Source of the DNA: a virus
Virus record (IMG/VR): IMGVR_UViG_3300011189_000018
Coordinates: 1-40,658 of that record
Length of the DNA stretch: 40,658 nt
Strand: one strand, 5' to 3'
Shown here: one piece after another, positions 15,768 through 23,982 of the stretch
Layout of the letters: the number at the start of each line of letters is the position of its first letter
Position numbering within the stretch: position 1 is the first letter of the stretch
Translations under genes and position numbers: made by a program
Notes under the pieces: generated by a model
What the model saw: only the letters and a program-made list of their open reading frames with translations
Told to the model about the DNA's origin: nothing
The model's database searches: none

Positions 15768-16175
15768 ATGAGTTCACCTGACATTTATATTCCTGGCTAT
15801 CCTGTCTGTAAGAATATTGTAGCTAAAAGAAATGATACCTTCGTATGGGAGATTACAGGGTATAATAGAGATGGTACTCCATTTGATTTTTCTAATAAGA
15901 CATTTTTACTGCAGGTAAAAGATGATGCAGATTCTGATGAAACTCTTATAGAGATGCCCAACAGTAGTTTTAGTATAGAATCTACTCCTCAAGGAGATGC
16001 TTTAGATATATTTGACTTACTAGTGGTTGTACACCCTAAAGAATTTATGGATGTAGCTTTTGAAGGTAAACCTTATGATTTAGAGTTAACAGATGATCAA
16101 GATCAAACATTTACATTCTATGAAGGTGTATTTACTGTAACTAAAGATATTAGTAGAGTAGAAGATAATGCCTAA
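15768..16175 (+). CDS. Small appendage/baseplate-like beta protein, 135 aa
   Basis: The protein appears all-beta: KRNDTFVWEITGYNRDGTPF, NKTFLLQVKDDADSDETLI, and an ending YDLELTDDQ then FTFYEGVFTVTKDISR. This layout is typical of the N-terminal attachment domains of phage tail-fibre or receptor-binding proteins (BppU-like Ig folds). It probably links appendages to the virion. Its last eight bases overlap the next gene in another frame, which suggests coupled translation with the MAM-like protein. Confidence 0.6.
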   Translation: MSSPDIYIPGYPVCKNIVAKRNDTFVWEITGYNRDGTPFDFSNKTFLLQVKDDADSDETLIEMPNSSFSIESTPQGDALDIFDLLVVVHPKEFMDVAFEGKPYDLELTDDQDQTFTFYEGVFTVTKDISRVEDNA

Positions 16176-17322
16176 AAACCACACTTCAAGTGTTATTATA
16201 AACAAACGTAAGAGATCAGGTGTGGTCTTTCAGGGGTCTGGTTATATCTCATATAATCCAGTACCACCATCACCCACAGGAGAATGCCCTATATTCTTTG
16301 AAAGCTGGGATACTCAGTTTATATTTGACTTTGAAATATTTGGAGTAACGTTAGCAGATAATGGAGATTCTACATATAATGCTACAGTAGAAGCTTTAGG
16401 TGGAGATACACCCTATGAGTACTCTATAGATGGTGGAGTTACATGGCAATCTAGTAATGTGTTTTCTGGTTTAGTAGAATGGCAAACATATGTTATCAAA
16501 TCCAGGGATGCTTTCTTTGACACAATAGATACTACAATTACACCTTCACCTATTATAGATGATTTTACTGTTAGCGTAAATATAGACAGTTTTGATGCTT
16601 CTTGGGGAGCTATAGCAGAAATAGTTGGATATAATCTCTATTTAGATGAAGGTAGTGGGTATGTTAAACAAAACACTTCATTAATTACTGGTACTTCATT
16701 TAATGTACCTAGTTTTTCTGGCGATTCTTCTGCCTATGTTGCACCTGTAAAAGATGGGATAGAGGGAGCTAGAAGTAATATTGAACAGTTTGCCCCTCAA
16801 ATATCTGCTACATTCCAGATGCATTCTTATGGTAATGACTTAGGTACACTAGAAATCTATGTCATAGATGAATCTGCAACTATACTTGAAACAGTTTACA
16901 GTGAAGTACTTACTAGTGTAAATGCTTGGCAAGAAATAACAATTAATTATAAGACTCCAGACGTTCCTTATAGAATTGTATGGAGACACTACAATAATAC
17001 AGGGTTTGAAGCTGACTTAGCTGTAGATGAAATTACGATAGTAAATACAACATATGGATTTGAAAGTGGTGATGATGGATTTAGAACAATAGCTGGTGTA
17101 CAAACAACAGATGTTGCTACTGCTTTTGCTTCTATAGAAACTATACAAACAACTGCAACAGAAGAATATGGTAAATGGTGCAGGAGTAGTGGAAGTACAG
17201 CTTCTTCAGGAACTGGACCTCCTTCTGCCTATGCGGGAACGTATTATTTAGTTACAGAAGCATCTGCACCTAATGATGTTGGTACAAACTTCTGGTTATT
17301 TAGTCCAGAGATAACACCTTAA
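16168..17322 (+). CDS. Multidomain appendage protein: SprB-like repeat, FN3-like and permuted MAM-like domain
   Basis: 384 aa. Residues ~55-125 match a SprB-type repeat (GGDTPYEYSIDGGVTWQSS, then VFSGLVEWQTYVIKSRD). Residues ~130-205 resemble FN3 (SFDASWGAIAEIVGYNLYLD). Residues 212-292 match the second half of a MAM domain (FQMHSYGNDLGTLEIYV, AWQEITINY, then LAVDEITI), while 297-384 match the first half (GFESGDDGF, GTGPPSAYAGTYYLVTEAS, FWLFSPEI). The halves are therefore in reversed order. MAM domains are adhesive jelly rolls, so host-surface binding is likely. The gene starts inside its neighbour and ends four bases before the next ATG. Confidence 0.7.
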   Translation: MPKNHTSSVIINKRKRSGVVFQGSGYISYNPVPPSPTGECPIFFESWDTQFIFDFEIFGVTLADNGDSTYNATVEALGGDTPYEYSIDGGVTWQSSNVFSGLVEWQTYVIKSRDAFFDTIDTTITPSPIIDDFTVSVNIDSFDASWGAIAEIVGYNLYLDEGSGYVKQNTSLITGTSFNVPSFSGDSSAYVAPVKDGIEGARSNIEQFAPQISATFQMHSYGNDLGTLEIYVIDESATILETVYSEVLTSVNAWQEITINYKTPDVPYRIVWRHYNNTGFEADLAVDEITIVNTTYGFESGDDGFRTIAGVQTTDVATAFASIETIQTTATEEYGKWCRSSGSTASSGTGPPSAYAGTYYLVTEASAPNDVGTNFWLFSPEITP

Positions 17323-17326
17323 TATT

Positions 17327-18043
17327 ATGGCAACTATACGATTAAAATTAAATATTACAGGAAACTTTCCTCCATTTGAGTACCGTCTACAAGGTACTGA
17401 AGCATGGCAAGACTATCCTGTTTTTGAAGTACCTGAACTAGAAGGTGCTGGTGGGTACACTGTAGAAGTAAAGGATGCAAATGAGTGTGTAAAAGCTTTT
17501 GAAATATACGAAGAAGAAATTGGTCTTGAGCTTATTGGAGGGTATGTAACACCTGATTTAACAGTATATGCTAGTTATGGCTCTAATATTCCTGTACAAG
17601 CTCGTATAAATTGGGGTATTGGAGAAGGATATCCATTTGATCCTTCTACTTTTTTAGGGACAACAGAGTGGACAGAAGATTTCACATCTGAAAATAGAAT
17701 ACCCTTTCCTGTAAGTTTTACAGGTTCTCTGCATTTCTTTCAAGCTATGGGTAGAAGTAGGTTAGGTCAGAGGTATACTAATAGCATTAGAGGTATATTT
17801 TATGTACCTTCAGAAATAGAGGTTATAGCTGAATTATCTACAAACGTAGAGAGTTCTGAAGTCTTTATACCACTAGAAACTACTGTGCAAACAAATAATA
17901 TCACTATTACTTCTGCACGTAAAAATAAAGCAAACCCTAGTGTTACTCTTAGTACCTCTTTTGAAAGTAGTACTAAACCTACTGTTAAAGAAAATATTCA
18001 AGAAAATATTGGTAATATACACGCAACAACTATTGTAACTTAA
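17327..18043 (+). CDS. Appendage protein with SprB-like N-terminus, 238 aa
   Basis: Residues 1-60 look like another SprB-type beta repeat (ITGNFPPFEYRLQGTEAWQD, then GGYTVEVKDANECVKAFEI). Residues ~65-165 form an unrecognised beta-rich domain with many aromatic residues, and the tail (~165-238) is Ser/Thr/Asn-rich and probably elongated. Similar composition to its neighbours and close spacing (four bases before, seven after) place it in one appendage operon. It may form a thin fibre or an adaptor for the larger neighbour. No enzyme motif is visible. Confidence 0.6.
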   Translation: MATIRLKLNITGNFPPFEYRLQGTEAWQDYPVFEVPELEGAGGYTVEVKDANECVKAFEIYEEEIGLELIGGYVTPDLTVYASYGSNIPVQARINWGIGEGYPFDPSTFLGTTEWTEDFTSENRIPFPVSFTGSLHFFQAMGRSRLGQRYTNSIRGIFYVPSEIEVIAELSTNVESSEVFIPLETTVQTNNITITSARKNKANPSVTLSTSFESSTKPTVKENIQENIGNIHATTIVT

Positions 18044-18050
18044 TTTTATT

Positions 18051-19649
18051 ATGAAAACATCAGCTAAAACAACTAAGCAAGAAATGAAAACAATCCAGAC
18101 TGGTTTTGATATAAACAAGGATGCTATGCATTTAAATATCAAAGTAGAAAAGAATGGAGAAACTATTGTTGACGAAAAAGGAAACAGCATTTTATTTCAT
18201 TTTTTAGCTGAGCTAGCTATGTCTATGAATGGAGGATCTACTCCTTGGGATGAGGCTGTCCCGTATAGTAATAATCGTACTACATATCAAGAAGGAGGTA
18301 TTCGTAAAAATGCTAGTTACGTCATGCCTGTAATAGATGGATTTTTTAATGGTACTCCAGAATCATTTAATAGACCTCATCAATTTACTATAACTTCTTG
18401 GGATGGAAATACTATTACAGTTTCTCATAATGCTTCAAATTCTGTAATACATTTTATTAGAGAAGCTGAGATGTGCTGCCTTACTGGCGATTCTTCTTAT
18501 TCTGGAAATTATAAAGTACTAAGTATAACATCTATTACAAGTACAAGTACTGAACTTACTTTAGATGGGTTAAATATACCTACAGGTGAAGCTATTGATG
18601 CAAATGCAGTAGTTGCTGCTAAAGTATTAAGTTCTTGGGATGATTATGGGAATGGTATAAAATTAGCTAGATCTTTTGCTTTTGAGGTTACAAATATTCT
18701 TGTGGGAAATTCAGCAGATCCTGTATCTTTACACGATGTCTATTTACCAGGATATTTAGATAGCAGTATTATAGAAATATCTTCAGGAGAACCTCAAATA
18801 TCTACCCCTACTATTGCTGTTGATAGTTCTCAAATAGCTATTTCACAGCAATTTACTAACAAATCAGGAGTTCTTCAAATTATACGTGAAATGGGATTAA
18901 TGGCTAGAGCTTCCCATGACAGTGGTACATCAGGTTATGATAGAATAGTTGGAAGGGATGGAGAAAATAAAGCAGGGCATAATGGAGTAGCGTTGCTAGC
19001 TCGTGATGCAATTTCTCCTTTTCAAGTGGCTGACCAAGAATCCTTTACTATTACTTATGAATTTAAAATTACAGCTTCAGGCAAGTCAGGTGTTGTAGCA
19101 GGTTTTAATGAAATGATGTATAGAGAGCTTTCTTCTAGTAATAGGATTGCAAGAGATTATTTTAATACAGATTGGGACGCTTCTGATGCTTCAGGTAGTA
19201 TAGATCGTTTAGAGGAATTAAATAAAGGGTGTCAATTTTATATCTGGCCCCTTCACTTCAACATGGATTCAGATTTAAGCTTTTTTGGGTTGCAGGTAGG
19301 CACAAATGAAGATGATATTGATATAGATGATTATTACATGAGAGACGCAACAAGTACAGAAACTCGAATACCTCATGGAGGTTATGATGGGTCTTTATGG
19401 TATCATCCTACTTATGTGAAAGAAGTAGTAACGTCTGGTAATCAAGCTTATATAAGTCTAGAAGCACTTTATGAAAATAGAGGAAGTGTAGATGTCACTA
19501 TAAAAGAAGTTGCACTAAACGGGGGGTACAATAGAAGAAATCCAGTACTTCTTACAAGAAATGTGCTCGATGTTGCAGATCATATTACACTACAACCTGG
19601 AGAAGTTGCTAAAATAATTTATCGAATAGGAATATCAACAGGAGCTTAA
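18051..19649 (+). CDS. Large appendage/head-fibre-like structural protein, 532 aa
   Basis: The protein is beta-rich, with many Ser/Gly/Asp/Asn residues and no membrane segment. An N-terminal basic helix (~1-20) may attach it to the virion. It ends with GYNRRNPVLLTRNVLDVADH and LQPGEVAKIIYRIGI, an ending style typical of phage fibre/appendage proteins. Short metal-binding-like acidic loops (NEDDIDIDDYY) occur at ~425. By position between small appendage proteins and the ring proteins it is a tail or head fibre. It ends one base before the next gene. Specific receptor or fold cannot be assigned. Confidence 0.6.
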   Translation: MKTSAKTTKQEMKTIQTGFDINKDAMHLNIKVEKNGETIVDEKGNSILFHFLAELAMSMNGGSTPWDEAVPYSNNRTTYQEGGIRKNASYVMPVIDGFFNGTPESFNRPHQFTITSWDGNTITVSHNASNSVIHFIREAEMCCLTGDSSYSGNYKVLSITSITSTSTELTLDGLNIPTGEAIDANAVVAAKVLSSWDDYGNGIKLARSFAFEVTNILVGNSADPVSLHDVYLPGYLDSSIIEISSGEPQISTPTIAVDSSQIAISQQFTNKSGVLQIIREMGLMARASHDSGTSGYDRIVGRDGENKAGHNGVALLARDAISPFQVADQESFTITYEFKITASGKSGVVAGFNEMMYRELSSSNRIARDYFNTDWDASDASGSIDRLEELNKGCQFYIWPLHFNMDSDLSFFGLQVGTNEDDIDIDDYYMRDATSTETRIPHGGYDGSLWYHPTYVKEVVTSGNQAYISLEALYENRGSVDVTIKEVALNGGYNRRNPVLLTRNVLDVADHITLQPGEVAKIIYRIGISTGA

Positions 19650-19650
19650 T

Positions 19651-20322
19651 ATGAACAGTCTATCTCTTAATCAAATAGCTTATAATTTACAAAATGCCAT
19701 TGAAGGTAATAGACCTGCACCATATGAGTATATATCTCTAGATCAAGTCAAGTTTATTATTAAATATTATAGGTCTCTCTATATACGTAGAGATGCTCAA
19801 AAGAATGGCAATAGGTTAGAACTATTTGAGCAGGATTTAGGCTTATTATCTACAGAGCAAGTGAACTCTTCAGAGAATGATACTACCTTATCTACTCATT
19901 TTCTACGAAGAACTTCTAAAAAGATTCCTACTCCTATTCGTTTAAAGAGAAAGCCAGGATTAACTTATATTGCTACTGTGGGTAAGTTTAATGAACCTTT
20001 TCCATTAGTAAACTCTGCCAGATCTTACTATAAACAATACGATAAGTATACTCCTAAAGATAAATATGCTATATATCAGAATGGTTATGTTTATCTTGAA
20101 AACGCAGTAGCAACAGATAAGCTCAATGTACGTGGAGTATTTGAAGATCCTGAACAAGTATTTGAGTTTTTACGAACTAACGGTTCTGAACTTTATGATG
20201 AGAATGAACCTTTTCCTATTAGTCAGGATATGATAGAGAGTATTACAAAGAATATCATTCAGGGAGAAATAACAATGTTTCAACAACCAGCTAACAGTAC
20301 ACCTAACTCAGAAGCAAAATAA
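19651..20322 (+). CDS. Ring protein of the tail connector, 223 aa
   Basis: The sequence resembles a ring protein conserved in crAss-like phages: SLNQIAYNLQNAIEGNRPAP at the start, QVKFIIKYYRSLYIRRDAQK, FEQDLGLLS, FLRRTSKKIPTPI, and a later YVYLENAVATDKLNVRGVFE. The final ~30 residues are polar and probably flexible. It would stack below the portal as part of the tail barrel. It starts one base after the fibre gene and its stop overlaps the next ATG (TAATG), linking it to the tubular protein that follows. Confidence 0.7.
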   Translation: MNSLSLNQIAYNLQNAIEGNRPAPYEYISLDQVKFIIKYYRSLYIRRDAQKNGNRLELFEQDLGLLSTEQVNSSENDTTLSTHFLRRTSKKIPTPIRLKRKPGLTYIATVGKFNEPFPLVNSARSYYKQYDKYTPKDKYAIYQNGYVYLENAVATDKLNVRGVFEDPEQVFEFLRTNGSELYDENEPFPISQDMIESITKNIIQGEITMFQQPANSTPNSEAK

Positions 20323-21110
20323 TGGCTATACAAGGATATCAATCTTCTAAACGTATAATTTCAAAAGTCTTTAGAGATCTAAAGATACAGGATACTGATT
20401 GGGTATCTGATTCTGTAGAGTGGATGGGAGAGGCTTTACAGGGTACTGGGTCTGTAACTCAGTTAGAGAATAAAATTAAGATAGTCAAAACATCTTCTCA
20501 TAAAGCAGTACTACCAGAAGGGTTGTACAGGTTAGATGAAGTTCGTTATGGATATTTTAATGCTAACAGAGAAGGTGATAACCCTCCTAAGAAAGAGGAT
20601 TTTCCTAAACTAATGACGTATGAGAATACAGGCTATCATCCTTCTATGATTGATAGCTATAACTCTCAGAAGCAAGCTAAAACATATTGTGAAGAAACAT
20701 TTTTTGTACAGGGTAATTATATCCATACTAGTTTTGAAGAAGACTGGATTGCAGTTGTCTATAAAGGTATAGCTACAGACTGTGATGGTTTTCCTCATGT
20801 GCCTGATCATTATAGTTTTTCTCAAGCGTTATATTGGTATATTGTAATGAAGATGCTTGAAAGTGGTATGGAGCATCCTGCAGGAAAGCAACAGATTACC
20901 TGGGCAGTAGCAGAGGATAGATGGCAACACTATTGCTCTCAGGCTAAAACAAAAGCTCTTATGCCAGATCCTGTCAGATATCAAGAGTTTGCTAAGAATT
21001 GGGTAACACTAATACCTAATGTATTAGAAAACTCACAATCTGTATTTGATGATAGAACAGAAGAACCATCTACATTAGCAGGAATGGCTTATCAACCAGT
21101 TAAAGATTAA
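20322..21110 (+). CDS. Tail tubular/ring protein (P22 gp4-like)
   Basis: 262 aa. Characteristic segments include SSKRIISKVFRDLKIQDTDW at the N-terminus, VEWMGEAL, a hydrophobic LPEGLYRLDEVRYGYF strand, IHTSFEEDWIAVVYKGI, then PDHYSFSQALYWYIVMKMLE and WAVAEDRWQHYCSQA. This is the pattern of the crAss-like tail tubular protein related to P22 gp4, which docks on the portal and receives the muzzle. It follows the ring protein with a one-base overlap. The muzzle genes lie a short distance downstream, after two small genes, as expected for tail assembly order. Confidence 0.75.
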   Translation: MAIQGYQSSKRIISKVFRDLKIQDTDWVSDSVEWMGEALQGTGSVTQLENKIKIVKTSSHKAVLPEGLYRLDEVRYGYFNANREGDNPPKKEDFPKLMTYENTGYHPSMIDSYNSQKQAKTYCEETFFVQGNYIHTSFEEDWIAVVYKGIATDCDGFPHVPDHYSFSQALYWYIVMKMLESGMEHPAGKQQITWAVAEDRWQHYCSQAKTKALMPDPVRYQEFAKNWVTLIPNVLENSQSVFDDRTEEPSTLAGMAYQPVKD

Positions 21111-21112
21111 TA

Positions 21113-21568
21113 ATGAAACTGATTATAGAAAGAACTTATAAAGAGAAGCAGACTTTAGGACATCTTAAGGTTATAGGTGTAGTAGGGGATGAAAATTTCT
21201 GTAGAGATATAACACTATTCGAGTGTAAGACTCTTGAATTATCTTGGAAAGACAATAAGATAGATTTATCTTGTATACCAGAAGGTAGATACAAAGCAGT
21301 AAAACATCAATCTCCTAAGTTTGATAATAGTATATGGATTAAAGATGTTCCTAAACGATCAGAAATTCTTATACATAAAGGGAACTTTGCTGGAAGTAAT
21401 AATCCTAATACAGGATTGCCTGATATAAAAGGTTGTGTCCTAGTAGGTGAAGATTTTGTGGATATAGATGGTGATGGTATAAAAGACATTACTAACTCTA
21501 CTCATACTATTAATAAGCTTTACAATATAATTGATAACGATATAATTGTGGAGGTTATTAATGAATGA
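21113..21568 (+). CDS. DUF5675-like protein, candidate cell-wall/lysis protein
   Basis: 151 aa. It follows the DUF5675 pattern: CIPEGRYKAVKHQSPKFDNSI near the middle, IWIKDVPKRSEILIHKGNF, then DIKGCVLVGEDF. The spaced H88 and C108 in IHKGN and KGCVLVG recall the His/Cys of L,D-transpeptidase (YkuD) active sites, so peptidoglycan binding or processing is possible. A DIDGDGIKD stretch at 117-125 resembles a calcium-binding loop. DUF5675 proteins occur in bacteria and phages without proven activity. The next gene, a one-helix membrane protein, overlaps its end by eight bases, which is reminiscent of an endolysin-holin pair. Function is inference. Confidence 0.65.
   Translation: MKLIIERTYKEKQTLGHLKVIGVVGDENFCRDITLFECKTLELSWKDNKIDLSCIPEGRYKAVKHQSPKFDNSIWIKDVPKRSEILIHKGNFAGSNNPNTGLPDIKGCVLVGEDFVDIDGDGIKDITNSTHTINKLYNIIDNDIIVEVINE
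21550..21554 (+). promoter_or_regulatory. Shine-Dalgarno site deciding the 21561 start
   Basis: GGAGG lies six bases before the ATG at 21561. It is the best Shine-Dalgarno match noticed in the window and argues against the upstream in-frame TTG at 21546 as the start. Confidence 0.6.
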
Positions 21569-21956
21569 AGAATTTCTAAATAGTCCTGTTTGGCAAACTA
21601 TGGGGTATGTAATATCTGTTGTTATAGGTGGTGTGATGTATAAATACATCAAACTATTTATAGATGCTGGTAAGCATAAGCAAGAATCTAGCAATGTAGC
21701 TACCCAAAAACTAATTGAAAACTTAGAGAACAGGCTAGATACATTGAGTAAACAGATAGATCAGTTTGAAACAGAACGTAAAGAAATACATAAACGAGAA
21801 CTTAAAAGAACTGAAGAGCTTGCAGAAGCTAAAGCTGATGTACGTATTCTTATGGAAAGAGTGAAACATATGGAAAAAACTATTTCTCGTTTAGATAAAG
21901 AAAATCAACGCTACAGGCAAAAATATGGTAACTTAGACAATGAGCAAAAGACTTAA
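21561..21956 (+). CDS. Holin-like protein: one membrane helix plus coiled coil
   Basis: 131 aa with the chosen ATG. A single hydrophobic helix (MGYVISVVIGGVMYKYIKLF, ~14-33) is followed by a long heptad-rich coiled coil to the C-terminus (LIENLENRLDTLSKQIDQFE, later VRILMERVKHMEKTISRLDK). One helix plus a cytoplasmic coil is seen in small BhlA/UviB-like holins, and some phage structural or chaperone proteins look similar. It overlaps the DUF5675-like gene by eight bases and the muzzle gene by 17, so it is tightly coupled to both. A GGAGG site precedes it. The alternative is a membrane tether needed for tail or cargo function. Confidence 0.6.
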   Translation: MNEEFLNSPVWQTMGYVISVVIGGVMYKYIKLFIDAGKHKQESSNVATQKLIENLENRLDTLSKQIDQFETERKEIHKRELKRTEELAEAKADVRILMERVKHMEKTISRLDKENQRYRQKYGNLDNEQKT

Positions 21957-23973
21957 AGGTTTATATACTGATTGTGATCCTGTAGATCAGCCAGAAGGCA
22001 CATACAGGCACGCTGAAAATATCAATATTAATGATATTGTGGGATCGGTAGTTACTGAAGAAGGTACTATAAATAAGTTTACTATAGAAGATCTATATGG
22101 TAATAGGTATAATCCTATAGGTCATGTTCCCTTACCAAATGGGGATGTAGTTCTATTCTATCCAGGAGGTATTTTAATACAAAAAGATGATGGTGATGAA
22201 TTTGTTCTATTGCAAGAAAGAAATTTTACAGCTCCAGAGATATCAATAACAAGTCAGCAATATATAGCTCATGATCAGATTAGTTTTTCATGGTTAATAG
22301 AAGACGGTCTTTCATCTATTACAGCTGTAGAAACTAGAATCAGACCTGTAGGAGGATCTTTTGGAGCATGGCAATCTGAAGGTACATCTTTAATAGGATC
22401 TACTACATATAACGTTAGCGATGGTGTAGAATATGAATTTGAAGTGCGCGCTACAAACGCTTTAGGTGATATAACTGCATCTGGTAGTCAAACTACAGCG
22501 CCTAACCCTGTTAGTGTTTCATTAGATCAAAATGGAACTGAAATAGATGTTACGTTTACAGCTCCTACTGATGATGGTGGAACTCCTATTACAAAGTACG
22601 AATATAGAGTTAATAATGGTGTTGTTAAAAGAGCAGGTACATTTACAGGTATTACAGGAGGTACTTTTACCCTTACAGGACTATCAGACTGGCAAGCATA
22701 TACTGTAGAAATGAGAGCAGTTAATGCTACAAGTCCTAGTACATGGGCAAGTTCAGGAGCCACAGCTGTAAAAGGATTAGAAGGAGCATTCTTGAATGTA
22801 ACACCTACCACAGGAGTAACTCCACTAGATGTAGAAATAGAATTTGGAGCTACTAATATGTCTAGCTCTTCAATATCTGCAGATCTAATTGTGGAAAATC
22901 AGATAGTAGATACGATAACTATATCTGGCCAGACAACTTCTAGTCAAACATTTGATCTTCTTAATGTTATAGCTTTAGGAACATACACAGTTAAATTCTT
23001 AGGATTAACAGAAACATTCCAAGTTACAGGAGGTCCAACTGATCCTGAGATTGCAAATGCTTTTCTAAATGTTAGCCCTCTTAGCGGAGATCAACCACTA
23101 ACAGTTGACATAAGCTATGGTGCAGATAATACTGGAGGTACAGGAATAGATACAGATCTAATTATTGAAGGGGTTGTAGAAGATACCCTAAACATTCCAG
23201 CTAATGGTTCTAACTCTACAACTATACAGAGAACTTTCCAAAATGCAGGAATGTATGAAGTAAATTACCAAAATAAAGATAGGTTAGTTACTGTTAACGT
23301 TGCTTTTGTAGATGAATTTCAAGGTGAAATCTCTATAAATGGACCTGCAGATGATGATGCAGATCCTACCTTTGATACAGGCGAGGTAGACGTGCTAAAC
23401 AGGCCTAGTCAAGCTTCAGATACATGTGGAAGCTTTGGTAATAACATATTCTACATTGAATGGAATAATGTAGATTATTGCTGGAAAATACCTAATTATA
23501 AGCCAAGTATAATACGAACAATATTAGCTAATGAAGTAAATACAAACATACCTGGTTTAAGCGCTAACATTACAGCGTCAGGTGTTGAGTTTATTGCAGG
23601 TTTTTCTGAAAACGGTTCTTCTATCATTCTTAAAGTACCTACTGCTATTGAAGGGAATGGGTTAATATTTAGTTCTTATACTATATTTTTATATGGCGGA
23701 GATGATGGGTATACTGTAAACGAACAGATTGATATAAAGATAGGTGGTTCAGTATTTGCAACTACAGCTCCTATCACAGCATTAGAGAGTGCTAACAGTA
23801 TAGCACAAAAAATATATGATGCCTGTATAGCTGTATCTTCTGACTACACGTTTACTTTAAACAGTAATGTAGTTACTATAGATACAGACGATAATTCTTT
23901 AACAGGTCTAGTGCAGCTAGATATTAAGAATGCAGGCTTTGCATATTCAACAGACGATATAACCATAGTATAA
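21940..23973 (+). CDS. Muzzle (P22 gp10-like stabilisation) protein, N-terminal part with FN3/PKD-like insertions
   Basis: 677 aa. Residues 1-95 match the start of crAss-like muzzle proteins: GLYTDCDPVDQPEGTYRHAE, then IVGSVVTEEGTIN and LPNGDVVLFYPGG. In the usual protein the next part follows directly; here it is replaced by two FN3-like domains (98-188 and 189-282), two PKD/Ig-like repeats (AFLNVTP, 283-368; AFLNVSP, 374-458) and a module with C496, C514 and C629 (462-677). Translation then stops at TAA followed by TAG, in the same frame as the next gene. It likely builds the tail tip together with that gene's product, with the inserted domains exposed for host contact. Confidence 0.75.
   Translation: MSKRLKGLYTDCDPVDQPEGTYRHAENININDIVGSVVTEEGTINKFTIEDLYGNRYNPIGHVPLPNGDVVLFYPGGILIQKDDGDEFVLLQERNFTAPEISITSQQYIAHDQISFSWLIEDGLSSITAVETRIRPVGGSFGAWQSEGTSLIGSTTYNVSDGVEYEFEVRATNALGDITASGSQTTAPNPVSVSLDQNGTEIDVTFTAPTDDGGTPITKYEYRVNNGVVKRAGTFTGITGGTFTLTGLSDWQAYTVEMRAVNATSPSTWASSGATAVKGLEGAFLNVTPTTGVTPLDVEIEFGATNMSSSSISADLIVENQIVDTITISGQTTSSQTFDLLNVIALGTYTVKFLGLTETFQVTGGPTDPEIANAFLNVSPLSGDQPLTVDISYGADNTGGTGIDTDLIIEGVVEDTLNIPANGSNSTTIQRTFQNAGMYEVNYQNKDRLVTVNVAFVDEFQGEISINGPADDDADPTFDTGEVDVLNRPSQASDTCGSFGNNIFYIEWNNVDYCWKIPNYKPSIIRTILANEVNTNIPGLSANITASGVEFIAGFSENGSSIILKVPTAIEGNGLIFSSYTIFLYGGDDGYTVNEQIDIKIGGSVFATTAPITALESANSIAQKIYDACIAVSSDYTFTLNSNVVTIDTDDNSLTGLVQLDIKNAGFAYSTDDITIV
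23323..23970 (+). repeat. Copy 1 of a duplicated cysteine-containing module (protein level)
   Basis: Encodes residues 462-677 of the N-terminal muzzle protein. It shares SD-x-C, DYC, I..NE.N.NIPGL, and I.L..PTAIE.NG.IF patterns, in the same order, with 25819-26547. The likeness is at protein level; the DNA copies are diverged. Confidence 0.7.
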
Positions 23974-23976
23974 TAG
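23971..23976 (+). other. Tandem in-frame stops (TAA TAG) dividing the muzzle
   Basis: TAA (23971) and TAG (23974) are followed in the same frame by GAC ATT and then the ATG at 23983. Removing two stop codons would make one continuous protein of about 2060 residues. Confidence 0.9.
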
Positions 23977-23982
23977 GACATT

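Noticed and set aside
15768-17322. Frameshift joining the 15768 and 16168 genes into one protein
   Set aside because: The eight-base overlap has a normal ATG and no slippery run; the second protein has a plausible basic N-terminus of its own.
21546-21560. TTG start that would add five residues to the holin-like protein
   Set aside because: An ATG at 21561 has GGAGG six bases upstream; the TTG start would place that site inside the gene.
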